Source: Pectobacterium zantedeschiae (GTDB lineage: Bacteria > Pseudomonadota > Gammaproteobacteria > Enterobacterales > Enterobacteriaceae). Taken from it: a stretch of DNA of 64,000 nucleotides. The DNA is taken from positions 62,001 through 126,000 of the forward strand of contig NZ_NWTM01000003.1 of the NCBI RefSeq assembly GCF_004137795.1, written 5' to 3'. How positions within the stretch are numbered: the first letter of the stretch is position 1; each line of letters begins with the position of its first letter. The notes below the pieces were generated by a model that worked only from the letters and a program-made list of their open reading frames with translations, was not told the DNA's origin and searched no databases. A program made the translations under genes and the position numbers. Shown here piece after piece: positions 25,418 to 36,433 of the stretch.

Positions 25418-27097
25418 ATGAATTTTTTAGCAAAAATGAAGCTTGGCACCATGCTGGGTACTGGCTTCGCCTCTGTCATTATCATCGGTTTGATGGTCGC
25501 TGTTCTGGGACGCATGCATCTGGTCGATCTGGGTGAAGATATTGAATCGCTCTCAGAAAAAAATTTGTCCGGTCTGATCCTGATACAAGATGCCAAAGGC
25601 GGGTTTGATGCCGTAGCACGTTCAGTGCGTAATATTGGCCTGACCGATGACAGGAACCGTATTCAGGAAGAGAAGCGCCTGATCGATCAGCAAATTGCCC
25701 GCAATACCGAAATCCTGACCAAACTGTATTCCCACCTGTCTGAGTCAGAATCTCGCGACTCGTTGGAGCGCTTGACGCAGGCTCGCCCCGCCTATCGGGA
25801 TGCCGTGAATAAGGCCGTAGAACTGGGCATATCTGAAAACGCCGAAGAAAGAGCACGAGCCGTGCAGCTCATGGTCAATGAAATGCAAATTACGCAGGCC
25901 CCCGTTTTCGCCGCACTGGACAGCATGACAGAATTGCAGAAAAAACGGACGTTGGAGATGACGACAAGCGCCATGCTGGAAGCACGCGCAGATGGTAACA
26001 CTCTGATCTTCTACGCGGCGATTGCGGTTCTCGTCGGTATTTTGGTTTCTGTACTGATTACCCGTACCATCAAAGGCTTATTGGGGGGCGAGGTGGCCTA
26101 CGCCGCACAGATCGCTCAGGCGGTTGCACAGGGAAACCTGGCGGTAGCAGTCAACCTACGTCCCGGTGATGACCGCAGTGTACTGGCAGCAATGAACGGT
26201 ATGCGCAAAAGCCTGAGTAGCATTGTTGAACAGGTACGTGAAAGCAGTGAATCTATCGCAACCGGTGCCAGCCAGATCGCCGCAGGCAGCACCGATCTTA
26301 GCCAGCGCACGGAAGAACAGGCGGCGAACCTGCAACAAACCGCAGCATCGATGGAAGAGATGAGCCAAACCGTACGCCAGAACTCGGATACCGTACGTAA
26401 CGCCGCTCAACTGGCGCAGGCCGCCAGCAACACCGCCGCTAAAGGCGGAGAAGCCGTCAGCAATATTGTTGTCACCATGAAAGAGATTACTAGCAGCTCG
26501 CAAAAAATTGGCGACATCATTAGTGTCATCGACGGGATCGCCTTCCAGACCAACATTCTGGCGCTTAACGCCGCCGTGGAAGCCGCACGGGCAGGCGAGC
26601 AAGGTCGTGGCTTTGCGGTAGTCGCTGGAGAAGTTCGTTCACTGGCACAACGCTCTGCCACTGCGGCCAAAGAGATTAAAGAGCTGATCGGCCACAGCGT
26701 CGAGAAAGTCGAGGTGGGTTCCACGCTGGTCAGCGATGCGGGAACGACGATCGAAGAGTTGGTTCGTCAAGCGCGCCACGTTGCCGATCTCATCAACGAA
26801 ATTGGCGTCACCACGCAGGAACAAGAATCCGGCGTTTCGCAAATTCATGATGCCGTTAACCAGCTCGATCAGGTCACACAGCAGAACGCCGCACTCGTTG
26901 AGCAATCCGCTTCCGCTGCCGATAGTCTGAGCGATCAGGCTGCCCATCTGGTAGAACTGATGAAGGTATTTATCGTTGAAGGCGGCTCATCACAGCGTAT
27001 TGCACCGCAGTTGAAAAGGCCGACCAGCGCAAGGCCTTCTCTCGCCAACCCTAAAAGCAGCGTGGGAAGCAATAGCCAAAACTGGGAACAGTTCTGA
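25418..27097 (+). CDS. Methyl-accepting chemotaxis protein (first of three)
   Basis: Transmembrane chemoreceptor of 559 residues. TM1 is near residues 12-32, followed by a periplasmic four-helix-bundle ligand domain (about 33-190). TM2 (about 191-212), HAMP and the long cytoplasmic coiled coil follow. The hairpin tip is [37 protein letters not shown]. The C-terminus NWEQF is the CheR/CheB docking pentapeptide. The ligand cannot be read from the sequence. The signalling half is almost identical to the next gene, while the sensor halves differ. AAAGGAATACT precedes the ATG. Confidence 0.94.
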   Translation: MNFLAKMKLGTMLGTGFASVIIIGLMVAVLGRMHLVDLGEDIESLSEKNLSGLILIQDAKGGFDAVARSVRNIGLTDDRNRIQEEKRLIDQQIARNTEILTKLYSHLSESESRDSLERLTQARPAYRDAVNKAVELGISENAEERARAVQLMVNEMQITQAPVFAALDSMTELQKKRTLEMTTSAMLEARADGNTLIFYAAIAVLVGILVSVLITRTIKGLLGGEVAYAAQIAQAVAQGNLAVAVNLRPGDDRSVLAAMNGMRKSLSSIVEQVRESSESIATGASQIAAGSTDLSQRTEEQAANLQQTAASMEEMSQTVRQNSDTVRNAAQLAQAASNTAAKGGEAVSNIVVTMKEITSSSQKIGDIISVIDGIAFQTNILALNAAVEAARAGEQGRGFAVVAGEVRSLAQRSATAAKEIKELIGHSVEKVEVGSTLVSDAGTTIEELVRQARHVADLINEIGVTTQEQESGVSQIHDAVNQLDQVTQQNAALVEQSASAADSLSDQAAHLVELMKVFIVEGGSSQRIAPQLKRPTSARPSLANPKSSVGSNSQNWEQF

Positions 27098-27108
27098 TTC
27101 CAGACCTG

Positions 27109-27134
27109 GGGGAGGATCATGCCTCCCCTAGTTT
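27109..27134 (+). terminator. Weak hairpin after the first MCP
   Basis: The stem GGGGAGG/CCTCCCC encloses ATCATG and is followed by TAGTTT. The T tract is poor, so termination may be incomplete. Confidence 0.45.
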
Positions 27135-27224
27135 ACGTTCACCTCTCTTCACCACCAGCCCCACACAAGACGCTTTTGTTTTTTTCATCATCGTGCGCCA
27201 TGCCGCAGCAGCAAGAATTAAAAT

Positions 27225-27251
27225 CAATGTTTTCCCGAAAAATGCCGATAT
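27225..27251 (+). promoter_or_regulatory. FliA (sigma-28) promoter for the second MCP
   Basis: CAATGTTT (6 of 8 against TAAAGTTT), an 11-base spacer and GCCGATAT (7 of 8 against GCCGATAA) lie about 125 bases before the ATG. This fits the flagellar late-gene promoter class that controls chemoreceptors in enterobacteria. Confidence 0.7.
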
Positions 27252-27375
27252 TCCTGAGTGGACTGGTTAGTTATTCATCAAAGGGATCAGGGACCGCGCC
27301 AGCACATTGCTTCCGTAGTACGGAAGAAAATCAGCTTAATAACAATAAATATCGTCAATAAGTCATGAGGATAAC

Positions 27376-29046
27376 ATGCAGCGTACAAAAAAAATGAAAC
27401 TGGGTACCCAGGTCGGTTCGGGGTTTGCCATTGTTATTATTATCGGCCTATTGGTGGCCATTTTCGGCAGAATGCATCTGGTTGGCCTCGGTAATACGAC
27501 TGACAACCTTGCCAAAAACCATCTTGCCAATCTTATCGTGCTGCAAGAATTGAAAGACAACCTGAACGTAACGATCAAAGCCACGTTGCGCATGCTGATC
27601 ACAACGGAAAGAAAGGTTCTGGAGGACAATCAAAAACTGATTGAAACCACTAGCGCCAGAAACGCAAAGCTCGTCACTCAACTGGAAGAAAATTTACAAG
27701 CAAAAGAGGTTCGCAATATTCTGGGTGAACTTCAGCAAAATCGCACCGAATTTGCCACCGTGGGCCGTCAGTCCGTCGCCCTATCGCTCAATGATAAACA
27801 AGCAGAGTCCATCGAGTTAGTCAAAACCCAGCTTGAGCCAATACAAACCAAACTTTTTAACAATCTGAACACGATGATTCAGTTGCAGAAAGACTACACC
27901 ACGCAAACGGCAACCAATGCGATTGAAGAGTCCTACTATGATGGCAATTCACTGCTGATACTGGCTGGTATCGCCTCATTGATTGGCGTGTGCATCGCCT
28001 GGCTGATTACTCGTCATATCAAGAAGCAGTTGGGTGGTGAACCCGCTTACGCCACGCAGGTCACGCAGGAAATCGCACAGGGCAATCTCGCCATACCGAT
28101 TGAACTGGCGGCAGGCGACACGACCAGCCTGTTGTCTGCGATGAACCATATGCGTGAAAGCCTGAGCGGTATTGTTGAGCAAGTGCGTGAAAGCAGTGAA
28201 TCCATCGCGACAGGCGCTGGCCAGATCGCCGCAGGCAGCACCGACCTGAGTCAACGCACGGAAGAGCAAGCCGCCAACCTGCAACAAACCGCAGCGTCGA
28301 TGGAAGAGATGAGCCAAACCGTACGCCAGAACTCGGACACCGTACGTAACGCCGCTCAACTGGCACAGGCCGCCAGCAACACCGCCGCTAAAGGCGGCGA
28401 AGCGGTCAGCAATATCGTTGTCACCATGAAAGAGATTACCGACAGTTCACAAAAAATTGGCGACATCATTAGCGTCATCGACGGTATCGCCTTCCAGACC
28501 AACATTCTGGCACTTAACGCCGCCGTGGAAGCCGCACGAGCGGGTGAGCAAGGTCGTGGCTTTGCCGTGGTGGCAGGCGAAGTTCGTTCTCTGGCACAGC
28601 GCTCCGCCACCGCGGCCAAAGAGATTAAAGAGCTGATCGGCCACAGCGTCGAGAAAGTCGAGGCAGGCTCCGTACTGGTCAGCAATGCGGGAACGACAAT
28701 TGAAGAATTGGTGCGTCAGGCGCGTAACGTTGCCGACTTAATCAACGAAATTGGCGTTACCACGCAGGAACAAGAATCTGGCGTCTCACAGATTCATGAT
28801 GCCGTTACCCAGCTCGATCAGGTCACGCAGCAGAACGCGGCACTCGTTGAGCAATCGACATCCGCCGCCGATAGCCTGAGCGATCAGGCAGCTCATCTGG
28901 TAGAACTGATGAAAGTATTTATCGTTGAAGGCGGCTCGTCACAGCGTACTACATCACCGCTGAAAAGACCGTCCAGCACGAAACTCTCTCTCGCAAGTCC
29001 TAAAGGCAAAACGGGAAGCGATAGCCACAACTGGGAAACCTTTTAG
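27376..29046 (+). CDS. Methyl-accepting chemotaxis protein (second of three)
   Basis: 556-residue chemoreceptor with the same plan as the first: TM1 (about 12-32), a four-helix-bundle periplasmic domain, TM2 (about 190-212), HAMP, and the signalling coiled coil with the universal tip. The C-terminal pentapeptide is NWETF for CheR/CheB docking. The periplasmic domain is distinct from its neighbours ([19 protein letters not shown]), pointing to another ligand. From about residue 255 onward it is nearly identical to the first MCP. It has its own sigma-28 promoter and ends at a strong terminator. Confidence 0.94.
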   Translation: MQRTKKMKLGTQVGSGFAIVIIIGLLVAIFGRMHLVGLGNTTDNLAKNHLANLIVLQELKDNLNVTIKATLRMLITTERKVLEDNQKLIETTSARNAKLVTQLEENLQAKEVRNILGELQQNRTEFATVGRQSVALSLNDKQAESIELVKTQLEPIQTKLFNNLNTMIQLQKDYTTQTATNAIEESYYDGNSLLILAGIASLIGVCIAWLITRHIKKQLGGEPAYATQVTQEIAQGNLAIPIELAAGDTTSLLSAMNHMRESLSGIVEQVRESSESIATGAGQIAAGSTDLSQRTEEQAANLQQTAASMEEMSQTVRQNSDTVRNAAQLAQAASNTAAKGGEAVSNIVVTMKEITDSSQKIGDIISVIDGIAFQTNILALNAAVEAARAGEQGRGFAVVAGEVRSLAQRSATAAKEIKELIGHSVEKVEAGSVLVSNAGTTIEELVRQARNVADLINEIGVTTQEQESGVSQIHDAVTQLDQVTQQNAALVEQSTSAADSLSDQAAHLVELMKVFIVEGGSSQRTTSPLKRPSSTKLSLASPKGKTGSDSHNWETF

Positions 29047-29092
29047 CGAACACGGCGATCGATGAATCCCTAAGTCTTGAGGTAAACAGAAT

Positions 29093-29120
29093 AAAGCCGC
29101 TGAATCTTCAGCGGCTTTTT
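29093..29120 (+). terminator. Intrinsic terminator after the second MCP
   Basis: A 12-bp stem AAAGCCGCTGAA/TTCAGCGGCTTT with a two-base loop is followed by further T residues. The same core (AAGCCGCTGA/TCAGCGGCTT) is used after the third MCP. Confidence 0.9.
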
Positions 29121-29636
29121 ATTGCATAAAGATAAAAGAAATAACAAGGTTAAAAAAACCGCATCCATTAATAAATAACACAGCTGGAAATAATGATTTA
29201 CAAACTAATGCGTGATGAGGAAAAGACATAACTCTTATGGGGTATAAATTTATTGATTAGTATTTATTATCCATTCTTATCATCATAAGAAAATAATATT
29301 AAATTTTCCCCAGCTAATAAATTAGAGGTTTTTGTTACGTTTATTCCGCCATCAACCTACCACATGATTATCTACACTTAATTTGTCATTCTCTGGCCTG
29401 TAAATATTCTCAACAGCCATTCCCTATAGGTATGAAAGCGACGTTCACTCCCCTTCGCCAATGCAGCGTCGGGGACGTCAATGCCGCCAGCATTCCTGTA
29501 TCGAAGAACCGTTGGGAGATAAGTGGAATGATGAAAGCAATGGAGTTCGCAGGGGAAATCGCGTCTGTACCATAACCCCTAACATAAAATAACGACACCT
29601 GCCGTGTCAGACTTCAATAAATAAAAAAGGAACATC
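29121..29636. other. AT-rich intergenic region before the third MCP
   Basis: About 500 bases without a supported gene. The left part is strongly AT-rich with runs such as AAATAATATTAAATTTT. No convincing sigma-28 box was found. AAAAAAGGAACATC at the right end supplies the ribosome binding site for the third chemoreceptor. Confidence 0.5.
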
Positions 29637-31283
29637 ATGAAGAATATGAGTTTGGGAAAAATGTTAGGAACAGGCTTTACGCTAATTATCGTTCTTGGAT
29701 TCTTAGTCGCCATATTGGGTCGCGTTCAGCTAGAAAAACTTGGGGGAAACATTCAGCTTTTGTCACAAATGCGTATAACTAATCTTCTGCTCATGCAGGA
29801 AGTTAAAGACAACGTCAACATAGCGGCACGCTCCATCAGAAATATTGCACTTCTGACCGACCAACAACAAATGAAGGTGGAAAAAGATCGCATTGAGCAA
29901 ACCATCGCACGTAATAGCGATTTGCTCGTGCAAATACGTAAAAATGCAGTAGATAACGAGGCTAAAACGCTGCTCGCCACGTTGGATCAGGCTCGCCCCG
30001 CGTATACCAGCAGTATGAAAAAAGCCATCGATCTCGCCATGTCCAGCGAGCACGATGCATTTCGTAATTTCCTGCTGTCGGAAGTACGTACCACGCAAGC
30101 AAGCGTATTCGACATTCTGGATAAAATGGTTGAGATGCAAAAAAAACTGACCGTCACTCTCGCCAATGAATCCGAGAATAATGCGTTACACGCTGGCACC
30201 CTAATGCTAATCATCGCACTGTGTTCTGCCCTACTGGGAGGCATTGTTGCCTGGTGGATCACTCGGAAAATCAAACGTCAGCTCGGTGGAGAACCCGCCT
30301 ATACGCTGGAGATTACCCGTCAGGTTGCACAGGGGAATCTTGCTATCAACATTGAACGGCGCGATGGAGATACCACCAGCGTCCTCGCAGCAATGGAGGA
30401 CATGCGCCAAAGTCTGAGTAATATCGTCGGGCAGGTTCATCAAAGCAGTGAGTCTATCGCCACAGGAGCCAACCAGATTGCGATGGGCAATACCGACCTC
30501 AGTCAGCGCACGGAAGAACAGGCCGCTAACCTGCAAGAAACCGCAGCCTCCATGGAGGAAATGAATACCACGGTTAAACAGAACGCCGACACCGTACGCA
30601 CCGCCACACAGCTCGCCAATTCCGCCAGTGCCGCCGCCCGTAAAGGAGGAGATGTCGTCAACAATGTTGTGCGGACAATGGAAGAGATCACCGCAAGTTC
30701 ACGTAAAATTGGCGATATTATTGGTGTAATAGACGGAATTGCTTTCCAGACCAATATTCTGGCACTCAACGCCGCCGTCGAAGCCGCACGAGCCGGAGAA
30801 CAAGGACGCGGATTCGCGGTAGTGGCCGGAGAAGTTCGTTCACTGGCTCAACGCTCTGCTTCCGCTGCACGCGAGATCAAAGATCTTATTGGTATCAGCG
30901 TAGGGAAAGTGGAAGCGGGAGAGCTGTTAGTTAACGAAGCGGGAGTCACTATAGAAGAAGTGGTAGAGCAGTCGCAGCGCGTCGCCAATCTTATCAATGA
31001 GATCGGCCTGACTACGCATGAGCAGGAGCAGGGCGTTTCTCAGGTCAATGATGCGGTGAATCAGCTCGATCAGGTTACCCAGCAGAACGCGGCGCTAGTT
31101 GAAGAATCGGCTTCTGCCGCAGACAGCCTGAGCCAACAGGCCAGAAATCTGGTTGAGTTGATGGGCGTTTTCAAAATCGACGGCATTCAGCCACAGCGAG
31201 CCGTACTACCGGTGGCAACGCGGTCCAAACCAAAACTGGCGTTAGCTGGGCATTCGAGTAACACCAACTGGGAAACTTTTTAA
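29637..31283 (+). CDS. Methyl-accepting chemotaxis protein (third of three)
   Basis: 548-residue chemoreceptor: TM1 near residues 10-30, a periplasmic four-helix bundle, TM2 (about 188-210), HAMP, coiled coil with tip, and C-terminal NWETF. Unlike the first two it has diverged in the signalling domain ([21 protein letters not shown] and [14 protein letters not shown]). It thus represents an older duplicate. The periplasmic segment [21 protein letters not shown] keeps family resemblance to the first MCP. Ligand unknown. Confidence 0.93.
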   Translation: MKNMSLGKMLGTGFTLIIVLGFLVAILGRVQLEKLGGNIQLLSQMRITNLLLMQEVKDNVNIAARSIRNIALLTDQQQMKVEKDRIEQTIARNSDLLVQIRKNAVDNEAKTLLATLDQARPAYTSSMKKAIDLAMSSEHDAFRNFLLSEVRTTQASVFDILDKMVEMQKKLTVTLANESENNALHAGTLMLIIALCSALLGGIVAWWITRKIKRQLGGEPAYTLEITRQVAQGNLAINIERRDGDTTSVLAAMEDMRQSLSNIVGQVHQSSESIATGANQIAMGNTDLSQRTEEQAANLQETAASMEEMNTTVKQNADTVRTATQLANSASAAARKGGDVVNNVVRTMEEITASSRKIGDIIGVIDGIAFQTNILALNAAVEAARAGEQGRGFAVVAGEVRSLAQRSASAAREIKDLIGISVGKVEAGELLVNEAGVTIEEVVEQSQRVANLINEIGLTTHEQEQGVSQVNDAVNQLDQVTQQNAALVEESASAADSLSQQARNLVELMGVFKIDGIQPQRAVLPVATRSKPKLALAGHSSNTNWETF

Positions 31284-31328
31284 ACGCATCGCTGCTTAAC
31301 ACCAATAAAGGCTATTAACGCTAAAAAG

Positions 31329-31356
31329 AAAAGCCGCTGAAATATCAGCGGCTTTT
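31329..31356. terminator. Bidirectional terminator between the third MCP and the aminotransferase
   Basis: The stem AAAAGCCGCTGA/TCAGCGGCTTTT, loop AATA, has A and T runs on the two sides and so can serve both convergent genes. Confidence 0.88.
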
Positions 31357-31384
31357 ACATCAACGGGTTGCCTGCTATCGGCGA

Positions 31385-32575
31385 TTACAACGCCCGACGC
31401 AGGCGAGCTACCGCTTCATGCATTTGCTCATCCGTTGCCGTCGCAAAGGACAGACGCAACGTTGAGTAATCGATATTGTCTGGGAAGAAGAATTCGCCCG
31501 GCACAAAGACAACACCTTGTTCCAGCGTCTTTTTCAGCCATTCCGTCGTGTTGAAATCGTCCTGACGGAACTTCGCCCACAGGAACATCCCCCCTTTCGG
31601 TTGGTTGAAGGTGATCACATCACCCAGTTCCTTCTCGACCAGCTGTGCCAACAGTTCGCCTTTGTGCTTATAGGCGTGGCGAATTTTTTCGATCTGCGTT
31701 TCCAGACGTCCCAGCCCCAGATAGCATTCTGCGACGGTCTGCGACAGTGCGCTAGCGTGCAGATCCGCAGCCTGTTTGATAATCGCCACCTTGTGCAACA
31801 ACCAATCCGGCAAAATCGCCCAACCAAGACGTAGACCCGGTGCCAACACTTTCGAGAACGTGGAGGTATACAGCACGTATTCCGTGCTGCCCAGTTTATC
31901 CTGTGCCAGTTGGAACAGCGTCGGGTTGCGCTCGTCAGTGAAGCGTAGCTCACCATAGGGATCGTCTTCGATAATGACAAAACCGTAGCGCTCCGCCAGT
32001 TGAACCAATAGCAGGCGGCGCTCATAGCTCAGCGTAACACCGCTCGGGTTACCGAAGTTCGGGACGATATAGACACCTTTGATACGCTGTGTCTTCAGTA
32101 GCTCTTCCAGTTCCTCGACTACCATGCCATTGGCATCGGATGACACCGACATCACATTTGCCTGCGCCAGTTCCAGCGTTTGCAGCGCCGCCAGGTAAGT
32201 CGGACGTTCAACGACGAACACATCGCCAGGATCGACCATAGAGCGCATGATTAAGTCCAGCGCCTGCTGTGAACCTGCCGTCACGACAATATCGTCACCG
32301 CGTGTTTTTACACCGCGCAGGGCGCACAGGTCGGCGATGCGATCGCGTAACACGCCGCTGCCTTCAGTTAAACCATACTGGAATGCCGTTTTCGGCTGTT
32401 CAGTAATCGCTAACTGTGTGGCTTGGTTTAACCCTTCGAAATCAAACAATGCATCTGACGGAATCCCGCCAGCCAGCGAGATAATATTTTCCATCTTGCT
32501 GTGTTTCAGCAGTTCACGGATGGCAGAACTTTTTAACTGAGCGATGCGGTGCGCTAGCAACCCTTCAATGGCCAT
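31385..32575 (-). CDS. PLP-dependent aminotransferase, class I/II (2-aminoadipate/branched-chain type)
   Basis: 396-residue fold-type I aminotransferase without a DNA-binding domain. PLP-site residues are visible: TAGSQQALDLI for phosphate binding, VPNFGNPSG, IEDDPYGELRF with the ring-binding Asp and Tyr, and STFSKVLAPGLRLGW with the Schiff-base Lys. The C-terminus has LRLSFAT with the carboxylate-binding Arg. It resembles LysN/Aro8-like transaminases with broad substrate range. It lies 29 bases after livF on the same strand and may process imported branched-chain amino acids, but the substrate is inferred. Confidence 0.87.
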   Translation of the reverse strand: MAIEGLLAHRIAQLKSSAIRELLKHSKMENIISLAGGIPSDALFDFEGLNQATQLAITEQPKTAFQYGLTEGSGVLRDRIADLCALRGVKTRGDDIVVTAGSQQALDLIMRSMVDPGDVFVVERPTYLAALQTLELAQANVMSVSSDANGMVVEELEELLKTQRIKGVYIVPNFGNPSGVTLSYERRLLLVQLAERYGFVIIEDDPYGELRFTDERNPTLFQLAQDKLGSTEYVLYTSTFSKVLAPGLRLGWAILPDWLLHKVAIIKQAADLHASALSQTVAECYLGLGRLETQIEKIRHAYKHKGELLAQLVEKELGDVITFNQPKGGMFLWAKFRQDDFNTTEWLKKTLEQGVVFVPGEFFFPDNIDYSTLRLSFATATDEQMHEAVARLRRAL

Positions 32576-32604
32576 GTCTTCTTAACCTTTCAACAAAACT
32601 TCAA

Positions 32605-33306
32605 TTATCCGCCCAGATAGGCCGAACGTACCGCTTCATTAGCTAACAATGCCGCACCGGTATCTTCCAACACGATATGCCCGTTTTCAAGTACATAACC
32701 CCGGTCGGCCAGCTTCAACGCCTGATTGGCATTTTGTTCCACCAGGAAGATGGTCATGCCTTCTTCGCGCAATTGCTGGATAGTATCAAAAATTTGCAGA
32801 ATGATAATCGGCGCCAGCCCCAGCGACGGTTCGTCCAGCAGCAGCAAGCGCGGCTGGCTCATCAACGCACGGCCAATCGCCAACATCTGCTGCTCACCAC
32901 CGGACATGGTACCGGCACGCTGAGCACGGCGCTCATACAGACGCGGAAACAGATCGTAGACGCGCGCAATGCGTTCCTGATACTGATCGCGCTCGGCAAA
33001 GAACCCACCCATCGCCAGATTTTCTTCTACCGTCATGCGAGAAAAGACGCGACGGCCTTCCGGCACAATCGCGATAGCTTCACGCATAATCTGTGCAGTC
33101 TGCCAGTGCGTGATGTCCTTACCGTCAAATGTAATAGTACCTTCCGTCGCACGCGGATCGCCGCACAGCGTACCCAGCAGCGTCGTTTTACCGGCACCGT
33201 TCGCACCGATCAACGTGACAATCTCGCCCTGATTAATATGCAGGCTAACCTGATGCAGCGCCTGAATTTTTCCGTAGTGGGCGGAAACCTGATGTAATGA
33301 CAGCAT
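32605..33306 (-). CDS. livF: Branched-chain amino acid ABC transporter ATPase LivF
   Basis: 233-residue ATPase of the high-affinity leucine/isoleucine/valine importer. Walker A is GANGAGKTT near residue 35, the signature MSGGEQQM, Walker B LLLLDEPSLGLAP, and the switch His is replaced by Gln in FLVEQNANQA, as is usual for LivF. It pairs with LivG and docks on LivHM. Last gene of the liv operon; in E. coli ugpB would follow. Confidence 0.96.
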   Translation of the reverse strand: MLSLHQVSAHYGKIQALHQVSLHINQGEIVTLIGANGAGKTTLLGTLCGDPRATEGTITFDGKDITHWQTAQIMREAIAIVPEGRRVFSRMTVEENLAMGGFFAERDQYQERIARVYDLFPRLYERRAQRAGTMSGGEQQMLAIGRALMSQPRLLLLDEPSLGLAPIIILQIFDTIQQLREEGMTIFLVEQNANQALKLADRGYVLENGHIVLEDTGAALLANEAVRSAYLGG

Positions 33307-33311
33307 AAACG

Positions 33312-34082
33312 TTATCCTTCACCCAGATATGCACGGATGACATCCGGGTTGTTACGAATTTCAGCTGGGGTGCCTTGTGCCAGCGGCGTTCCCTGATTGA
33401 CGACATAAATCCGGTCGGAAATCCCCATGACCAGCTTCATATCATGTTCGATCAGCAAAACAGACACCTGATGGCTATCGCGCAGTTCCGCAATCAGCTG
33501 ATTTAACTCGTCAGTTTCTTTCGGGTTCAGACCGGCGGCGGGCTCATCGAGCATCAACAACTCAGGCCGCGTCACCATACAGCGGGCAATTTCCAGACGG
33601 CGCTGCTGGCCGTAAGCCAGATTTCCCGCCTGGCGGTTCGCTAAATCCAGCAGGCCGATACGCTCCAGCCACACCGCAGCGCGCTCTTGCGCATCGGCTT
33701 CCGCACGACGAAAGCTCGGCGTTTTCAACAGCCCGGCAAACACGCCGCTTTTCAGGTGCTGATGCTGCGCGACCAACAGATTCTCGATCACCGTCATTTC
33801 ACGGAAGAGGCGAACGTGTTGGAACGTACGCACCACGCCCATACGGGCAATAGCCTGTCCGGGTAATCCTTCCAGATGACGATCGCGCAGCATAATAGTA
33901 CCGCCACTCGGACGATAAAAACCGGTCAGACAGTTAAAGACCGTGGTTTTACCCGCCCCATTCGGGCCGATCAGCGAGACGATTTCGCCAGCATGAATGT
34001 CCATTTCAACATTGTTGACCGCCAGCAGGCCGCCAAAACGCATCATCAGACCTCTGACTGATAACAGTGGCTGCGTGCTCAT
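33312..34082 (-). CDS. livG: Branched-chain amino acid ABC transporter ATPase LivG
   Basis: 256-residue partner ATPase. Walker A is GPNGAGKTT, the signature region [12 protein letters not shown], Walker [14 protein letters not shown], and the switch His is in [11 protein letters not shown]. The C-terminal [20 protein letters not shown] matches the family-specific tail. The start overlaps the livM stop by four bases. Confidence 0.96.
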   Translation of the reverse strand: MSTQPLLSVRGLMMRFGGLLAVNNVEMDIHAGEIVSLIGPNGAGKTTVFNCLTGFYRPSGGTIMLRDRHLEGLPGQAIARMGVVRTFQHVRLFREMTVIENLLVAQHQHLKSGVFAGLLKTPSFRRAEADAQERAAVWLERIGLLDLANRQAGNLAYGQQRRLEIARCMVTRPELLMLDEPAAGLNPKETDELNQLIAELRDSHQVSVLLIEHDMKLVMGISDRIYVVNQGTPLAQGTPAEIRNNPDVIRAYLGEG

Positions 34083-35353
34083 GCTTGCTCTTCCTTCTTC
34101 GCGACTTTCAACTTCATCTCAGGACGCTTCATCGGCAGCAGACCCTGCGGACGCCAAATCATCATCAGAACCATCAATGCACCCAGCAACAGCATGCTGT
34201 ATTCATTCAGATCGCGCATCAGTTCACGAGACACCACCAGCAGGATTGCAGCGAGAATGACCGCAAACTGCGAGCCCATTCCACCCAGCACGACGATAGC
34301 CAGCACAAAGGCAGATTCAGCGAACGTGAACGATTCCGGGCTGACGAATCCCTGCCGCGCCGCAAACAGCGTACCGGCAAACCCAGCGAACGCGGCGCTG
34401 ATGGTAAAGGCGGTCAGCTTAATACGCGTTGGACTCAGGCCCAGAGAACGACAGGCAATTTCGTCGTCACGTAGCGCTTCCCACGCACGTCCCAGCGGCA
34501 TTCTCAGCAGCCGGTTAATCACAAACAGGGTCAACACGACCAACAGCAACGCGACCAGATACAGGAAGATAATGCGGTCACTGGGGTCATATTGCAGACC
34601 GAAGAAGTTGTGGAACGTATCCCAACCGCCATCGCGCGCGCTGCGACCGAATTCCAGGCCAAAGAAGGTCGGCTTAGGGATCTGGCTGATGCCGTTCGGG
34701 CCACCGGTAATTTCGGTATTATTCAGCAACAGGATACGGACAATTTCGCCGAACCCTAGCGTCACAATCGCCAGATAATCGCCGCGCAACCGTAGCACAG
34801 GGAACCCCAACAAGAAGCCGGACAGCGCTGCTACCATGCCCGCCAGCGGCAGGCTTTCCCAGAAGCCCAATCCGTAATAGTGATTTAGCAGGGCATAGGT
34901 ATACGCGCCAATGGCGTAAAACCCGCCGTACCCCAATACCAGTAGACCAGACAGGCCAACCACAACGTTCAAGCCCAGACCCAGCATCACGTAAATCAGC
35001 GTGAGGGTGGCGATGTCAACCGTACCGCGTGATACCAAAAACGGCCAGGCGATGGCGGCGATAATCAATGCCGCAGCTAATATCTTCTGCCGTGGCGTAC
35101 TGCCATCAAAGCTCGGCAGCACCAGCGATGGAGCCGAAAATTTCTTGATGCTTTGCTGGAAGAAGGGGCGAATCAACTGGAAGAAAAACACCACGATGCA
35201 GCCCGCGCCAATCCAATACCAGCGAACTTCATCGGCACCACGTACCACCAGTTTGGTGCCATCCAGCGCCAGTTGCATGCCCATTAAAAACGAGGCTAAC
35301 ACCAGCAACATGAACGCGGAAACAAACGCATTAAACAGGTTGAGCTGCTTCAT
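34079..35353 (-). CDS. livM: Branched-chain amino acid ABC transporter permease LivM
   Basis: 424-residue permease with an N-terminal extension carrying extra hydrophobic segments before the core, as in E. coli LivM. The core begins with [28 protein letters not shown], and the ATPase-docking loop follows [18 protein letters not shown]. It overlaps both livH and livG by four bases. Confidence 0.95.
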   Translation of the reverse strand: MKQLNLFNAFVSAFMLLVLASFLMGMQLALDGTKLVVRGADEVRWYWIGAGCIVVFFFQLIRPFFQQSIKKFSAPSLVLPSFDGSTPRQKILAAALIIAAIAWPFLVSRGTVDIATLTLIYVMLGLGLNVVVGLSGLLVLGYGGFYAIGAYTYALLNHYYGLGFWESLPLAGMVAALSGFLLGFPVLRLRGDYLAIVTLGFGEIVRILLLNNTEITGGPNGISQIPKPTFFGLEFGRSARDGGWDTFHNFFGLQYDPSDRIIFLYLVALLLVVLTLFVINRLLRMPLGRAWEALRDDEIACRSLGLSPTRIKLTAFTISAAFAGFAGTLFAARQGFVSPESFTFAESAFVLAIVVLGGMGSQFAVILAAILLVVSRELMRDLNEYSMLLLGALMVLMMIWRPQGLLPMKRPEMKLKVAKKEEQA

Positions 35354-36276
35354 ACTTTCTCAACCTCCGGGCGACCCAGAATACCGGTTGGCATCACCAA
35401 CAGCACCACAATCAGCAGCGCAAATGACACCGCATCTTTGTATTCCGTGCTCAGGTAAGCGGACGTCAGCGCTTCGGCAACGCCCAGAATTAGCCCCCCG
35501 ATCATCGCGCCAGGAATACTGCCAATCCCACCCAATACCGCAGCCGTAAAGGCTTTCATTCCGGCCATGAAGCCGATGTAGGGGTTGATAACGCCGTAAA
35601 ATTGTCCCAGCAGCACACCTGCAACGGCAGCCATAAGCGCGCCAATGACAAAGGTCAGAGAGATGACGCGATCGGTGCTGATACCCAGCAGGCTTGCCAT
35701 TTTCAGGTCTTCAGCACAGGCGCGGCAGGCGCGTCCCATACGGGAATAGCGAATGAATAGCGTCAGCGCCAGCATGGCGAGGAACGTAACAATCCAGATG
35801 GTCAACTGCATGGTACTAATGGTGGCGGCAAAGCCATTGCTTTCGCCCAGCACCCACTGGCCGGTCACCAGACTCGGCAGCGCAACATCACGCGAGCCCT
35901 GATTCAGGCTGACGTAGTTTTGCAGGAAAATGGACATCCCGATGGCAGAAATCAGCGCGATCAGACGCTTTGACGATCGAACAGGTCGGTAGGCCACCCG
36001 TTCGATACTCCAGCCATAAGCGCTGGAAATGACCACGGCGGCAATGAAGGCGACACCAATCAGGAGCCAACCAGCATCGATGCCCATCATCATCAGGGCC
36101 GCGATCACAATAAAGGAGACGTAGCTACCGATCATATACACTTCGCCGTGCGCGAAGTTAATCATGCCGATAATGCCGTAAACCATGGTGTAGCCAATGG
36201 CGATCAGCGCATAAGTACTGCCCAACGTAAGGCCGTTGAACATCTGCTGAAAAAAGTAAAGGAACTGCTCGGACAT
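35350..36276 (-). CDS. livH: Branched-chain amino acid ABC transporter permease LivH
   Basis: 308-residue permease with eight or so helices. Family landmarks are [31 protein letters not shown] at the N-terminus, the coupling loop [15 protein letters not shown], and [18 protein letters not shown] near the C-terminus. It forms the heterodimeric channel with LivM. Confidence 0.96.
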   Translation of the reverse strand: MSEQFLYFFQQMFNGLTLGSTYALIAIGYTMVYGIIGMINFAHGEVYMIGSYVSFIVIAALMMMGIDAGWLLIGVAFIAAVVISSAYGWSIERVAYRPVRSSKRLIALISAIGMSIFLQNYVSLNQGSRDVALPSLVTGQWVLGESNGFAATISTMQLTIWIVTFLAMLALTLFIRYSRMGRACRACAEDLKMASLLGISTDRVISLTFVIGALMAAVAGVLLGQFYGVINPYIGFMAGMKAFTAAVLGGIGSIPGAMIGGLILGVAEALTSAYLSTEYKDAVSFALLIVVLLVMPTGILGRPEVEKV

Positions 36277-36433
36277 ACCTTAACCTTAAATGCTGCCCCC
36301 GCACCTTGCGGCAACGGGGGCTTCGGTATTGAGGGATTAGTAGTGGTACAGACTCAGAAGGCGGAGAATGTTCTCCACACCGAAGAGACAGGTAACGGTA
36401 TATTCGCTCGCCCCCTGCTCCTCTGCATGATGA

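Noticed and set aside
26156-28685. Minus-strand frames repeated opposite the MCP genes
   Set aside because: They recur in the paralogues only because the coding strand is duplicated; they are shadows.
29121-29636. Sigma-28 promoter for the third MCP
   Set aside because: TAAAATAA and GCCGTGTC occur but with an 8-base gap and a poor -10 match.
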